From Spiroplasma helicoides (GTDB lineage: Bacteria; Bacillota_I; Bacilli_A; Mycoplasmatales; Mycoplasmataceae), in contig NZ_CP017015.1 of assembly GCF_001715535.1 (NCBI RefSeq), forward strand, positions 1,240,001 through 1,304,000: 64,000 bases of DNA, written 5' to 3'. The notes beneath the pieces were generated by a model, which saw only the letters and a list, made by a program, of their open reading frames with translations, did not search any database and was not told the DNA's origin. Made by a program: the position numbers and the translations under genes. Below, piece after piece: positions 41,062 through 52,662 of the stretch (positions are counted from its first letter, which is position 1; each line of letters begins with the position of its first letter).

Positions 41062-41529
41062 TTAGTCGTCGTAGTCGTCTTCACCTAAATCTGTTAGGCT
41101 TAGTTCGTCTGAGTCGTCAAAGTCTTCATCATCTTCTTCTTCATCTTCATCATAGTCGTCATCAATACTTAATTTCAGTTTTGAGGCATCAATTTTATTT
41201 GTTGTATCTGAATCGTCATAGCTATCAGTGTTTGAATAGTCAATATCATCGAACTCTTCTGTGGTTTCAAATTTATCAATGTAATCATATTGCTTTTTGA
41301 TATCATCAAATTTTAAATAATCTCTTAAACCCCACTTACCTTCTGAGGTTAGTGCAAACCTGTTGTCTAAAACCAGATCACTATAAAGTTCTGCGATTAA
41401 TTCATTCTTTGATTTGTTAACATCTGCAATGTCGTTCTTGATTGAGTTTCAAATATCTTCAAAACTTGCATCACCTTTACTTGATTGTAAAAAGTTGTAA
41501 GCTAATTCGATTGTTGGTATGTTTGCCAT
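41062..41529 (-). CDS. rpoE: RNA polymerase delta subunit
   Basis: 155 residues. N-terminal winged-helix domain (PTIELAYNFLQSSKGDASF, then WGLRDYLKFDD) binds RNA polymerase; the C-terminal half is an acidic tail of Asp and Glu (KLSIDDDYDEDEEEDDEDFD). Delta speeds release and recycling of polymerase in Firmicutes and mollicutes. GGAGG precedes the ATG at 41529. Trp codons are mostly TGA. It sits 21 bp after the HD phosphohydrolase gene and before pyrG, the same rpoE-pyrG pair as Bacillus. Confidence 0.92.
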
Positions 41530-41550
41530 AAAAAATATCCTCCATGTTTT

Positions 41551-42744
41551 TTATTCTACATTATCCTTTAAAAAAACGTATAAGTTTTTTTCTATATTTT
41601 TTGGTGTTAATTTAAGTATTTGTGATTTTTCGATGATTTCTTCAAGATTGTTATTAAAAACTAAATAAATTTTTTCATCCTTACTTGAATGACTAGGGCT
41701 ATAAATTCCTGAATTTATATTTTTTATCGTTTTAAAGTAATACTTTTGTTCTTCTTTACTATAACTGTTCTTGTATTTTTCGAATTCTTTTTCATCTAAC
41801 TTTGAAGATACTTCTAAAAACTTTCTATTAACAATTCTATCAGATAAATTTTTTAGAATTTTGTCATCTTCATTGCTAGTACATTTTATGAATTCCATCA
41901 AACTATAATCATCTAATCTTAGGTATGATTTTAAATTACAAGTCTTATTTTCTAATAAATCTTTAAAAATATCAATAACTTTGGTGTTTTTAAATTGAAA
42001 ACCTTTATTATATAAGTCTTTTAATCTCAAAAATCATGACAAAAGTGTTTGATCAAAAGCTTTACTTACATTATGATTGTAGATTTGCTTAAACATATAA
42101 AATCTACCCAGTAAATAATGTTCGATTGCATACATTGCTTTTGTTTTAAAAACCAATTTTTCTTCGAAAACAAGAGAGTTTCTAATAATTCAATTCAAAT
42201 CTAAATTTGCATAGTTAACACCAGTATAAATAGAATCTCTTAACAAGTAATCCAATCTATCAGCATCTAATTGACTAGAAATTAGGCTATTAATTATGTT
42301 ATTTTTGTGATTACCCAATATAACTGATGCTACTTCTTCTGGTGATACTCCGTTTTTTGCAAGCACCTTATTGATGTTGGTATCTCCTAAAATGATATCG
42401 ACTGTGTATTTTTCATGTGGTTGACTAGATGCTATTTTTTCAAAACTATGGCTAAATGGACCATGACCAATATCATGTAATAAACCAGCAATCTTTACTG
42501 TAAGTTGATCTTTTGAATTGATGTGAGAACTTATTTCTTTATTATCTAAAAATTTATTTATAATATGGTAAACTCCAATACAATGTGAAAAACGGGTGTG
42601 GCAAGCACCTGGAAATACAAATTGACTTCCACCTAGTTGAATTATTCTTCTTAATCTTTGAAACTCTGGTGTATCTATTAACTCATTTATAATAGTTTCT
42701 TTTATAGAAATATCCCCATGGACATTGTCTCTTATAACTTCCAT
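41551..42744 (-). CDS. HD-domain phosphohydrolase (SAMHD1/YwfO type)
   Basis: 397 residues. HD-domain metal residues: HTRFSHCIGV, LLHDIGHGPFSHSFE and DADRLDYLLRDS, the last also typical of dNTP triphosphohydrolase-like proteins. Related proteins hydrolyse dNTPs or other nucleotides; the specific substrate is not deducible. The C-terminal 150 residues are helical and less conserved. Trp codons are TGA. It lies between gltX (13 bp) and rpoE (21 bp) and is probably in the same transcript. Confidence 0.88.
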
Positions 42745-42757
42745 ACTAATCTCCCAT

Positions 42758-44194
42758 TTATATTAGTGATTCAATATTTAATAAAACTTTTTCTTGGCCA
42801 ATTAATGAAATTGTTTTTGCTAATTCTGGTCCGTGAAAACTTAGTGTTGTAAAAATTCTTATCGGCATAAATAAATCCTTACCTTTTTTACTAAAATCTT
42901 CACCTAATTTTTTAATAACGTCTTTTATTTCTTGTTCTTTAAATTCTTTAAGACTAGAAAGTTTTTTCTTAAGATCTAAAATCATTTCTTTATAGTCTGA
43001 CATTTCACTTAAAACTTGTTTAGTTTGATCATCTGTGGCGTTTTTAGCAAAAAATATATCTAAATGTTCATTAATTTGTGATCCAAATTCCAACTCTTTT
43101 TTAAATAATAGAAGAACATCTTCAATTCATTGATCGCTTTTTCCACTCAAGTTAAATTTACTTTCATCTATAAATTTTTTTGTAAAATCTACAAATTGTT
43201 TATCATCAAGTTTTTTCATTCATTGACTGTTGATTCACTTCATCTTAACCATATCAAAAGTACTTGGAGATTTAGAAAATCTTGCTTCATCAAACATTTT
43301 GACAAATTCTTCTTTTGAAAATATTTCTTGCTCAACTTTTGGGCTTCAACCCAATAAAGCGATATAATTAAACAAGGCTTCTGGCAAATAACCTTGTTCT
43401 CTGTATTGAGAAATAAAAAATAATGCGTTACCACTTCTTTTTGATAATTTCTTTTTGGTTTCATCCACAATCAAAGTTAAATGACAAAACTTTGGTTCTT
43501 TTCATCCAAAAGCTTCATAAATCAAGCATTGTCTTGGTGTGTTAGAAATGTGTTCTTCTCCTCTAACAACATGAGTTATTGCCATATCAACATCATCAAT
43601 AACAACCGCAAAATTATATGTAGCTATTTTGTTAGATTTTAAAATCACAAAGTCCCCGATTTCTTTAGTGTTGAATTCAACATCTCCTCTAACAACGTCA
43701 TTAATTTTTATTATTTTATTTTCTGGTACTTTAAATCTAATATTGTATGGTTTATTTTTATGTTCTTCTGTTAAGGTTAGATTTAGACATTTTCTATTAT
43801 ACTGAGGGGCTACAATACCTCTTGCTAATTGCTCTTCTCTATCTTTTTCTAATTCCTCTGGTGTACAAAAACATTTGTAAGCATAACCTTTTTCAATTAA
43901 TTCATGTGCTTTTTTATCATACACATCAAATTTTTTAGATTGCATATATTTGCCGTACAACTTGTTTGGGTTTAGAAATGATTCATCAGGTCCAATACCC
44001 AACCACTCCATATTATCGAATTGTGATTCAATTGCTCCTTCCACATTTCTTTCTATATCAGTGTCTTCAATTCTTACAATAAAAACACCCCCATAATGTT
44101 TTGCGAATAGATAATTCATTAAAGCTGTTCTTGTATTACCAATATGCAAAAAACCTGTAGGTGATGGTGCGTATCTTAATCTAATCTTGTCCAT
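42758..44194 (-). CDS. gltX: Glutamyl-tRNA synthetase
   Basis: Charges tRNA-Glu, and in mollicutes usually also tRNA-Gln (corrected by GatCAB). 478 residues. Class I signatures: HIGN in [18 protein letters not shown] and KLSKR in [13 protein letters not shown]; the zinc/acceptor region follows with [14 protein letters not shown] at 44194 is chosen: AAGGGACC lies six bases upstream; an in-frame extension to 44224 would overlap ispF more. It overlaps ispF by 14 bp, as ispF-gltX neighbours do in Bacillus. Confidence 0.97.
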
Positions 44195-44666
44195 TTTTTT
44201 GGTCCCTTCCACAAACAGATACATTGCTATAAACTGTTATTAGTGATTTATCGTTAATTTCAGTTCTTGTTGCTTTAATAGAAACTTGTGTCTCAGAAAT
44301 GTGAAAGAACTTAGCAACGTTTGTTCTTAAATCTCTTTTGTGATCCACAAGAGAAGGTTCATCCAATACAACAGTAACATCTATATTTGATATTATGTAA
44401 TTATATGAAGTCAAAAGTTTATTAACATCAGCTACTATTTCTAGTGAACTAAAATTCTTTGGTTTTGTTTCAGGATTATAATAAGTACCCAAGTCGTCAA
44501 ATCCCATAGCACCTAAAAAAGCTTCGCAAATAGAGTGTAACATTGCATCACCATCACTATATGCATCTGTAGAAGGAAAATCCTTAAAATATAAACCTCC
44601 TAAGTTCATTCCTTTTTTATCCCAATCTAGTAAATGTCTATCTACCGAAAAACCTACTCTAAACAT
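44181..44666 (-). CDS. ispF: 2-C-methyl-D-erythritol 2,4-cyclodiphosphate synthase
   Basis: 161 residues, normal length. Fifth enzyme of the MEP isoprenoid pathway. Metal ligands appear as VGFSVDRH (Asp9, His11) and [17 protein letters not shown] (His near 46); [13 protein letters not shown] and IKATRTE fit the CDP-binding core. The ATG at 44666 has AGAGGTGA upstream; an earlier in-frame start is rejected. The order ispF-gltX matches Bacillus. Its presence suggests that the organism makes isoprenoids by the MEP route, which only some mollicutes keep; the other genes would have to be elsewhere. Confidence 0.9.
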   Translation of the reverse strand: MFRVGFSVDRHLLDWDKKGMNLGGLYFKDFPSTDAYSDGDAMLHSICEAFLGAMGFDDLGTYYNPETKPKNFSSLEIVADVNKLLTSYNYIISNIDVTVVLDEPSLVDHKRDLRTNVAKFFHISETQVSIKATRTEINDKSLITVYSNVSVCGRDQKNGQD

Positions 44667-44684
44667 AAAATCACCTCTAAAAAA

Positions 44685-44690
44685 ATTATA
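44685..44690 (-). promoter_or_regulatory. -10 box for the ispF-gltX operon
   Basis: Minus-strand TATAAT 19 bases upstream of the ispF ATG; the divergent plus-strand promoter is about 70 bp away. Confidence 0.5.
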
Positions 44691-44755
44691 CATAATAATT
44701 ACGATAATATTTGTTGAACTTTATTGTGTTTGTGGTCATAAAAACTTTATTTGTA

Positions 44756-44761
44756 TATAAT
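44756..44761 (+). promoter_or_regulatory. -10 box placing transcription start at the ATG
   Basis: TATAAT ends six bases before the ATG at 44768, and no Shine-Dalgarno sequence exists. If used, the message would be leaderless. Confidence 0.4.
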
Positions 44762-44767
44762 AAAAAT

Positions 44768-45639
44768 ATGATTGACAATTCACAAATAATTAAAAAATAT
44801 GAGTTAGATGAATTTATCGATTTTGATAAAATACATGTTAAGGCAGATCACTTAGACCAAAAAACTAAGAACAAAGCATATATTTTAATAGCTTTAAATG
44901 TTTTTATATTAATCGCATTTTTTGTATTAATTTGAGTTAACTCATTATTTATAGATTTCAAAACCAAGATGGTACTTATAATAAAGGTTCAATGATTTTT
45001 TATGCATTAACGACAGTTGTTTTAATAACAATATTTATTATCTCTTTTATTATTTTTTTATCAATAATTAATTTATTTTTAAATTATGGAACACTTAGAG
45101 ATAGAAGTTTATTCAATTTTATAAGAGAAATAGATTTTCTTACATTTTACAATAAAGTAATTGAAAAAGATTTTAAGGGAATAAACATGGTTATTGAAAA
45201 AATTGAGTTTAATGATGATGCGAACTGTTATAAAAACTCAATTCTTCAGGCAAATTTATATCATATAAAATACGATAATAAAAAATATATAATAGATTTT
45301 TCAAAAGAGAAGAAAAAAAATAGCTTTATGGAGTATGCAAGAATATACATATTTTGATCAGCATATCAATATACAAAGTTTGCAGAATTCTTCTCTTCAT
45401 CAGTTTTAGAAAAGGGTGGAGAATTTAACAGTAATATAGTTAAAGATCAACTAGTAAGAAATTGAGTTTATAAATTATATTTAAAAGATGAAAACAATCA
45501 AGTTATTAAAGAAAGCCCTGATACTTATAATATAAGTGAATTTAATTTGGGCATTAACTTCAACTCTATAACATTAAAAAAAATTATTTCACAAATGAAC
45601 AAGAACATACAAAACTTTATTACTCTTGTAACTAAGTAA
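44768..45639 (+). pseudogene. Frameshifted two-helix membrane protein gene
   Basis: Two overlapping reading frames. The first, 44768-45010, starts MIDNSQIIKKYELDEFIDFD, has one membrane helix (YILIALNVFILIAFFVLI) and ends early. The second is one frame over; from about 44941 its pre-ATG codons read FQNQDGTYNKGSMIFYAL, a plausible continuation, then a second helix and a soluble domain to TAA at 45639. Joining them near 44945-44960 gives a continuous protein of about 290 residues, so a single-base loss, a sequencing error or programmed frameshifting is likely. ATG at 44992 could still start a 215-residue protein. Function unknown. It faces ychF tail to tail, 10 bp apart. Confidence 0.6.
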
Positions 45640-45649
45640 AATAATTTTT

Positions 45650-46747
45650 TTATTTATTAAATTTGAATAAACAAACATCTCCATCTTGAACTTGATAACC
45701 TTTACCTTCAAGGCGAACTTTTCCACTATTTTTTAGTTCTTGTTCACTACCTAGTTCAAAAATATCTTCACATTTATATACATCGGCTTTTATAAAACCT
45801 TTTTCAAAATCAGTGTGAATAATTCCAGCACATTGTGGTGCTGTGGAACCGTCTTTGAATTGTCAACCTCTTGCTTCTTGCGGTCCAGCTGTAAAGTAGG
45901 TTTTTAAACCTAGTGTTTTATAAGCTGATTTGATCAAAACTTCTAATCCAGATTCAGAAATTCCAGCTTCTTCAAGAAAAACTTGTTTTTCTTCAGAATT
46001 TAATTCGCTTAATTCTTCTTCAACTTGAGCACATATTTTTACAATGTCGCTCCCGCTATTTCTTGCATATTCTTTTAGTTTTGTAACGTATTCATTATCC
46101 TTAGTTATAAATTCCTCAGACACGTTGGCTACATATATAAATTTTTTAGTTGTTAATAATTGAAAAGACTTAAGTAAAATCTCTTCTTCTTTATCAAATT
46201 CTAATTTATTAAGTAACTTTCCATTACTTAATTGTTCTTCACACTTTTTTAATAAATTGTATTCTGCAATTATATTTTTATCTTTTGAAGATTTAAATTT
46301 AGGCTCAACTTTAGCAAGTCTCTTCTTAATACTAGATTCATCTGCCAACATTAACTCTAATTCAATAATTTCTGCATCTCTAATTGGATCAACACTACCT
46401 TCAACATGAGTAATTTCCTTAGAATCAAAGCACCTTATAACTTCACATATAATATCAGTCTCTCTTATGTTTGCTAAAAATGCATTTCCTAATCCTTCAC
46501 CCTTGCTGGCACCAGCAATTAATCCTGCAATATCAACAAATTCAATCGTCGTGTAAATCGTCTTCTTACTTCCAAATATTTGAGCAAGTCTGTCTAGTCT
46601 TGCATCCGGAACTTCAACAACCCCAACGTTTGGTTCTATTGTTGCAAATGGATAATTTGCAGCTTCTACCTTCGAATTCGTTATTGCATTAAATAGTGTA
46701 GACTTACCCACGTTTGGTAATCCAACTATACCTACTTGTAATCCCAT
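45650..46747 (-). CDS. ychF: YchF/OBG-family GTPase (ATPase)
   Basis: 365 residues, family length. G1 is GLPNVGKSTLFNAI, G3-like DIAGLIAGASKGEGLGNAFL, and the C-terminal TGS-like domain has YFTAGPQEARGW. YchF/OLA1 proteins bind ATP better than GTP and associate with ribosomes. The ribosome binding site is weak. It follows parB by 33 bp, and the parA-parB-ychF run recalls the origin-near soj-spo0J-yyaF order in Bacillus. Confidence 0.95.
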
Positions 46748-46780
46748 TATTTTTATTTCGCTTTCTATTTTTAATTAGAA

Positions 46781-47653
46781 TTAATCTTCGTCTAGTAATC
46801 CTAAAATTTCTAGTATTCTATTCAAATCATTGTTATCTAAATATTTTATTGTTAGTTTTTGATTTTCAATAGTGACTTTTGTACCTAATCTTCTCATCAA
46901 CCTATTTTCTGTATAAATTGTTGATGTATCTTTTTGTTTTTTTTCTTTTTGTTCTGGGGTGTTTCCACCATTTTTAATTAAAGCTTCAACTTCTCTTGCA
47001 GTTAAATCTTCTTTTAAAATTTTTTCAAAAATTTCATTAAGCAATTTTGTGTCATTTAAAATTGAAAGCAATGGTTTTGCCTGCCCCATTGTAACTTTTT
47101 TTTCTAACATTGCATCTTGAATTTTTTGTGGTAAATTTAATAACCTCATAATATTGGCAACATGCGATCTGGATTTTCCAACCCTTGACGCTATTTGCTC
47201 TTGTTTAAGTTTTAAACTTACTGATAATTGTTTATAAGCTATAGCTTCTTCAATATCTGTTAAATCAACTCTTTGAATATTTTCGATAATGGCAAATTCT
47301 TCCATTTGTTGATTTGACAACTCTAAAATAACTACCGGCACTTCTTTTAGTCCGATTGATTTAGCAGCCCTAACACGTCTTTCACCAGCAACTATTTCAT
47401 TATTTTTAGTAATGATAACAGGTTGAATTATTCCATGCCTTTCAATTGATTGAGCAAGTTCTTCAATTTCTTCTGGTTCAAATATTTTTCTTGGTTGATA
47501 AGGGTTTGGTTTTAAATCATCTACTAGAACATAGGATTTAATTTCATTAGCAACCTCTTTATTGGTTTCAATTACATCAATTACATCTTTTACAGATTCA
47601 CCAAAAATTTCATCTAAACCTTTAAAGTTATACTTTTTCTTAGCTGTAGCCAT
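46781..47653 (-). CDS. parB: Chromosome partition protein ParB
   Basis: 290 residues. Binds parS centromere sites and loads SMC, acting as a CTP-dependent clamp. The N-terminal ParB/Sulfiredoxin domain shows NPYQPRKIFEPEEIEELAQS and the CTP-binding GERRVRAAK; the central HTH is QEQIASRVGKSRSHVANIMR; the C-terminus dimerises (LNRILEILGL). GAGGTG lies upstream of the ATG, which overlaps the end of parA by 14 bp, so the two are coupled. It is probably Spo0J rather than Noc because it is paired with parA. Confidence 0.95.
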   Translation of the reverse strand: MATAKKKYNFKGLDEIFGESVKDVIDVIETNKEVANEIKSYVLVDDLKPNPYQPRKIFEPEEIEELAQSIERHGIIQPVIITKNNEIVAGERRVRAAKSIGLKEVPVVILELSNQQMEEFAIIENIQRVDLTDIEEAIAYKQLSVSLKLKQEQIASRVGKSRSHVANIMRLLNLPQKIQDAMLEKKVTMGQAKPLLSILNDTKLLNEIFEKILKEDLTAREVEALIKNGGNTPEQKEKKQKDTSTIYTENRLMRRLGTKVTIENQKLTIKYLDNNDLNRILEILGLLDED

Positions 47654-48413
47654 TTTCTTTTAGCACCTCTTTTACAAAGTCAAGATATGCAACTGATCCT
47701 GGACCATTGCGGTCATATTCAAAAATAGACTTTCCATCAATTGAAGACTCAGATATTTTAATATTTCTAGGTATTACAGATCTATATACTTTAGGACCAA
47801 ATGTTTTCATTATTTCTTCTAATATATCATGTGCTAATTTAGTTCTAGCATCAAACATTGTAACCAAAACACCTTCAACCGTTAAATCTTTATTTAAAGT
47901 TTCCTTAACTTTTTTGATTGTTCTTAAAAGTTGTGCCACCCCATGCATTGCATAATGTTCTGCTTGGATTGGTATTAAAACAGTATTAGATATAGCTAAA
48001 CCATTTCTATTTATTAATCCTAAACTTGGTGGACAATCAATAATTATAAAATCATAATCATCTTTTATTTCATCAATTTGTGTTTTTAATACATTTTGAT
48101 TATTGTTTTTTTGCTCAAGAAGAATTAAATCAACAGCAGCCACATCGATTGAACTTGGTGCTAAGTCAACATTTTCTTTTACATTTTTAACAATAACATC
48201 TTTTAGTTTTTTTTCACCAACAAAAACGTGATACATACTTAACGTTTTATTATCAATTTCGTAACCAACTCCTGTTGTTGCATTAAACTGAGGGTCAATA
48301 TCTATTAATAAAACTCTTTTATTTGCCATTGCTAAACCACAAGCCAAATTAATTGATGTTGTTGTTTTACCCACTCCACCTTTTTGATTTGATACTGAAA
48401 TAATTTTTGCCAT
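47640..48413 (-). CDS. parA: Chromosome partition ATPase ParA (Soj)
   Basis: 257 residues, the short chromosomal type without an N-terminal HTH. Deviant Walker A is SNQKGGVGKTTTSINLACGLA, followed by LLIDIDPQFNATTG and the IIIDCPPSLGL switch. With ParB it drives origin segregation. GGAGATAAAG precedes the ATG at 48413. It follows rsmG by 16 bp in the order rsmG-parA-parB-ychF, the arrangement found near oriC in many Firmicutes. Confidence 0.97.
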   Translation of the reverse strand: MAKIISVSNQKGGVGKTTTSINLACGLAMANKRVLLIDIDPQFNATTGVGYEIDNKTLSMYHVFVGEKKLKDVIVKNVKENVDLAPSSIDVAAVDLILLEQKNNNQNVLKTQIDEIKDDYDFIIIDCPPSLGLINRNGLAISNTVLIPIQAEHYAMHGVAQLLRTIKKVKETLNKDLTVEGVLVTMFDARTKLAHDILEEIMKTFGPKVYRSVIPRNIKISESSIDGKSIFEYDRNGPGSVAYLDFVKEVLKENGYS

Positions 48414-48429
48414 AACTTTATCTCCTAAA

Positions 48430-49128
48430 CTATTTTCCTAATGGTTTTTTCTTAATTTGCGGATAAGGTCTTGGATAATCAATGCTAGTTGACCTTACTT
48501 TTTCAAAAAACAAGTTGACCCTTTCACCCAGTTGATCTATTTCTAGATTTTGCTGTTTTACTAATTTTAGTCCAATAGCACACTCTTTACCATTAAGTTC
48601 TGATAGTTCGGTGCCTGCATTTTTTGATTTTAAGCAAATAAAGTGACCATTAATTTTTAAAGCCTGCACACCAAGTTCCAATAAAATGTTTAATTGTGCT
48701 AATGCTCTAGAAATTACAATATCATATTTCTCTTTATTGTCTATAGAAAATTGTTCTGCTCTTTGAGAGCTAGTGGTAATGTTATTCAATTCCAGTTTTT
48801 TTATTACGAGATTTAAAAAAGCTATTTTTTTATTATTAGATTCTACTAATGTAACAATTGTTTCTGGAAAAAGAACCTTTATAACTATGCCGGGAAACCC
48901 AGCCCCAGTTCCTATATCTAAAATAAATTGATTTGATAATTTAAAATCTTGTGAAAATATAATTGAATCATAAAAGTGCTTTCAAAAAATTTCTTCATCC
49001 AATACAATTGTTGTTAAATTGTATTTTTTGTTTTCTTCTTGAATCAAATTTTTATAATCAACTAATTGTTTTTTTTGTTTTTCTGTAATGGGACCTACAA
49101 TATCTTCAATAACTTTTCAGTTGAACAC
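48430..49128 (-). CDS. rsmG: 16S rRNA (guanine527-N7)-methyltransferase RsmG
   Basis: 232 residues. SAM site ILDIGTGAGFPGIVIK, then VESNNKKIAFLN and ISRALAQLNILLE. The start is GTG at 49128: AGGAGG lies five bases before it, and the nearby ATG is out of frame and closes after 11 codons. It methylates G527 near the decoding site; loss gives low-level streptomycin resistance elsewhere. It is first in the origin-type cluster with parAB, but mnmG, its usual neighbour, is 4 kb away here. Confidence 0.93.
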
Positions 49129-49162
49129 ATTGACCTCCTTGCGAAAAACTAAATCACTTAAT

Positions 49163-50743
49163 TTATTTTACCAAGTTTTCAGTAGATTTTTTATTAGAAT
49201 TCTCTAAATTACTTTGTTTTTTTAAAAGTTCTTCATTTACAAAATAAATAACTGCTATTACTATAAATTGTAACAGTCATAATACAGATGTTATTCTTCC
49301 ATTAATAATGTTTAGATCACTATCAGGTGTTACCCCTAGTTTTTGAGTGAATGGAAAGATGAACATAACGTAATACACATATGGCATTATTAGTCCAAGT
49401 ATTACGAGTGCAACAATTGTTGTTACAAATCCACCTTTTACTTTTCTAACTTCTACTTTATTTTTAACTCTATTTAAAACTTGTCCTATCATCAGCATTA
49501 TATAAAATACAAATGCATAAACAACAGTTGCTCCTGTTAGAGTATCAGATATATACATAAAGTCACCTGAGGATTTGCCTGTTTCTCTAATTGGTCCCAT
49601 GGCAAATGAAAGTGCAATACTTAAAAAGAATACAGATAAAATTATTAGGTAACTTAAAAAAATGATTCTTTTTCTAGTAATATCTTTACTTCCTTTTCCA
49701 AAATACATCAAACCTTCGTTTGCAGATGATTCAAGGGCGTTTGGTAGAACACCTGTGTACCCATTCACTAATGTAATAACAGTAAAAGTTATCATAATTT
49801 TGACTAAAAAACTAGCCCAGGGTGCTTTTACAAATAATTTATCTATTAGTTGAAATATATTACCATTACTTGCTCCAATAAATATAGCTATAGTAATAAT
49901 AATATAAAAAGCTCCAACTGATATGATTGCTATTAATAAAGCTGGTGATACAACTTTTTTGTTCTCAACATCTTTTTGTAAAGTTGCTGCATGAACAAAA
50001 CCGTCAAATGCAAATATAATTGGTACAACAGTTGCAAAGATTGATGAGAATGCCCATTGATTATGCTCTGTATACATGTCAAATGAGTTTTTTCCTCCTC
50101 AACCTTCACTAGTACTAAAGTGAACCACAAATCCACCAATAATAACTATTATCAGGGGTAAAAATTTCAAGAAAGTTAAAGCTGTTTGAATAATATGTCC
50201 TGGTTTTTTAGAATATAAATTCATTGTTTGAAATCCAACTAATATAATAGTTGCTAAAAATATTTTTAAAACACTGAATGCTTCATAACTCAAACTTTCA
50301 CTTACTGGAGTACTTCCTGTTGTCGCTAAGAATGGATCAAGTCCATATGAGAAAAATACTTCAACTGTGAACATTGAACCAAGTGCAGCAATAATTGGCA
50401 TATAAAACGATACATAAAATATTGCAGTCACTGATGCTGCTCTTCTGTTTATGAATTTTGAAACTCATGACATCATAGTGTTATGTTCATCACTTTTTAT
50501 ACCTGATGATATCTCTATAAATGAAAGCATCATCAAAGTTGCAACTATCGCTACAAAAGTTCAAATTGCAATTGCTAAGTAGGGGTTTTGGTTTGCTGCT
50601 TCTAAAACTCCTCCACTATTTTTTTCACTTCTATTTTTTAAGTAAATCCCAGCACCAACAACTAGTCCAAATGCCAGGGAATAAATTGAAAGAAACTCAA
50701 ACACTTTGTTAAGTGCTTTGTTCTTTTTGTTAATTTTTATCAT
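49163..50743 (-). CDS. APC-family amino acid permease
   Basis: 526 residues, about 12 membrane helices. The first helix carries the unwound-helix motif GLVVGAGIYL (Gly-x-Gly-Ile region) typical of the amino acid-polyamine-organocation family. Several loops have TGA Trp codons. AGAGGT precedes the ATG at 50743. It is on the same strand as rsmG but 34 bp from it, and has no coupled partner. The substrate is unknown; in an auxotroph it is probably an importer of amino acids. Confidence 0.85.
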
Positions 50744-50831
50744 AACTACCTCTTTTATTTTTTTTCGACTGATATGTTTTTATTATATATAAATAACACA
50801 AAAAATAGGTATTTTTATTAATATTGTTTAT

Positions 50832-50857
50832 AAAAACTACCTATTAAGGTAGCTTTT
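50832..50857 (-). terminator. Terminator of the fused ABC exporter gene
   Basis: CTACC and GGTAG arms with a six-base loop followed by a T run on the minus strand, between the ABC gene stop and the permease promoter. Confidence 0.7.
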
Positions 50858-50871
50858 CAAAATGAAATATT

Positions 50872-52641
50872 TTATAATGGTAAATCTTTTTTTATAAAGA
50901 TAAAATAAGAACCTGTTGTCAATGACGCTGCAATAACAAACAGTACTCCACATCCAATTAAAAACTTTTTCTCAGCTTCTTCAAAAGATAGTCCAAATTT
51001 CGCAGGATCTAAATATTCTTCAAAGCTAAATAGGCTATTAATATTTAACGATTTTATTGCTTGTAGTTTATTTGGATCTGAATTTAAAGAAGTTATTATT
51101 GCTAATATGTAAAAAGTCAATATAAGTGCTCCTGATAATGAGAATGAAAATACTCATTTATTAAAATAACATGATGTTATTAAACATATTGAGGCAATTG
51201 CAATTAACAATAAATAAAATCCTAAAAATGACAAATTAAATATTTTATAATTAATACTTACAATTTTACTTGAAGCACTAACCATTGAGAAAGTAAGTAT
51301 ATATAATACTAAAACACTTATTGTTATGTACCCATAATATGTTGCTATTTTTATTGAAAATATTTTTTTTCTAGATTGATTAGACATTAGTAAGTTAGAT
51401 AAAGTTCCTTTTTCCACCTCACTTGCAAATAAGCTATTTCCAGAAAATACAATAAATAATACTAAAAACAAATATGGTGATCCCAAGGGTGCTTCCAAAA
51501 CTGGTAATAATGTGTATCTATAATCAACATCTTCACCGATATTATTAAGTGTTGTGATATTTAGTATTGGTATTAGTAATGCAACAGCAGTCATTACTGC
51601 TCATAAAATTAGATATTTTCTGGCTGTTGCTCTAACAAGCTCAAATGTTGATCCTATTTTCAAACCTGGTTTGTGTTGTTTTTTTAAGTTTTCTGTTTGA
51701 ATTTGTCCATTTTCATAATGTTCCATAAAATATTCTTGTAATTTTAAAGGTTTTTCTTTCATAAAACTTACATCAAAATCCCCTAAAGCTTGAATTAACT
51801 CATTGGTTTGTTCGTTGGTTATTGAAAGAAATACTTTATTTTTACTTTGAATTACTAAATTATATTTGTTTAATTTAGTTTCATTAAAATCATATTCTTT
51901 TTTAAATTCTATTTCATATGTTTTGTTTGAGTTGTAAAAGATGTCTTTTAATTCAATTGTAGATATTACAACTCCTTTTTTAATAACTGCAACATAATCA
52001 CAAGTTGCTTCAATCTCAGAAAAAATATGACTTGATAAAATTATTGCCTTACCTTCATCTTTTGTTTTTTGAACCAGTTTTACAAATTTATCTTGCATTA
52101 ATGGATCAAGTCCTGTTGAGGGCTCATCAAGTATAAATATATCTGGTTTATGCATTCACGCTAATATTAAAGATATTTTTTGTTTCATACCTTTAGACAT
52201 TTTTTTAATTTTAACACTTGCATCTAATTCTCAATAATGAATCAGCTCTTCTACATAATCTCAATTATCTTGATTTCTTAAGTTATATACCTGTCTTATT
52301 AAGTCTATTCCTAACATGCTTTCTGGTAGTGCAATTTCCCCAGGAACATATCCTAATTTTCTTTGTATTTTTTTTGCATCAACTCATGAGTCTAGACTCA
52401 CAAGTGACTTGATAGAAGTGTCTGGGTTTTGAATGTTGTCAATCAACACTGTGCTTTGTCCTTTATCAGCTCTCACAAATCCCAACAGCACTCTAATAGT
52501 TGTTGTTTTTCCTGAACCATTTGGACCTAAATATCCAAAGGCTTTTCCATATATTACATCGAAGTTTATGTTTTCTATTCCATAACCTGTTTTAAATCTT
52601 TTTGTTAAATTTTTAACACTTATTGCTACATTATTTTTCAT
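50872..52641 (-). CDS. ABC exporter, ATPase fused to ABC-2 permease
   Basis: 589 residues in one frame, so a single protein. Residues 1-240: Walker A LGPNGSGKTTT, signature KMSKGMKQK (Gly reduced), Walker B IFILDEPSTGLDPL, and switch ILSSHIFSEIE. Residues 300-589: six membrane helices in an ABC-2 pattern, from TMs with VALLIPILNITT through FLIGCGVLFVIAASLTTGSYF. TGA Trp codons link the parts; stopping at any of them would split the gene. AAAGGACG precedes the ATG. It follows a small membrane protein gene by 21 bp. The substrate is unknown; the fused arrangement suggests a dimeric exporter. Confidence 0.88.
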
Positions 52642-52662
52642 AATAGTCGTCCTTTCGTTTTT

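Noticed and set aside
44992-45357. Stand-alone gene starting at the second ATG
   Set aside because: Kept only as an option; codons before the ATG read as a natural continuation of the first frame, so a frameshift explains the region better.
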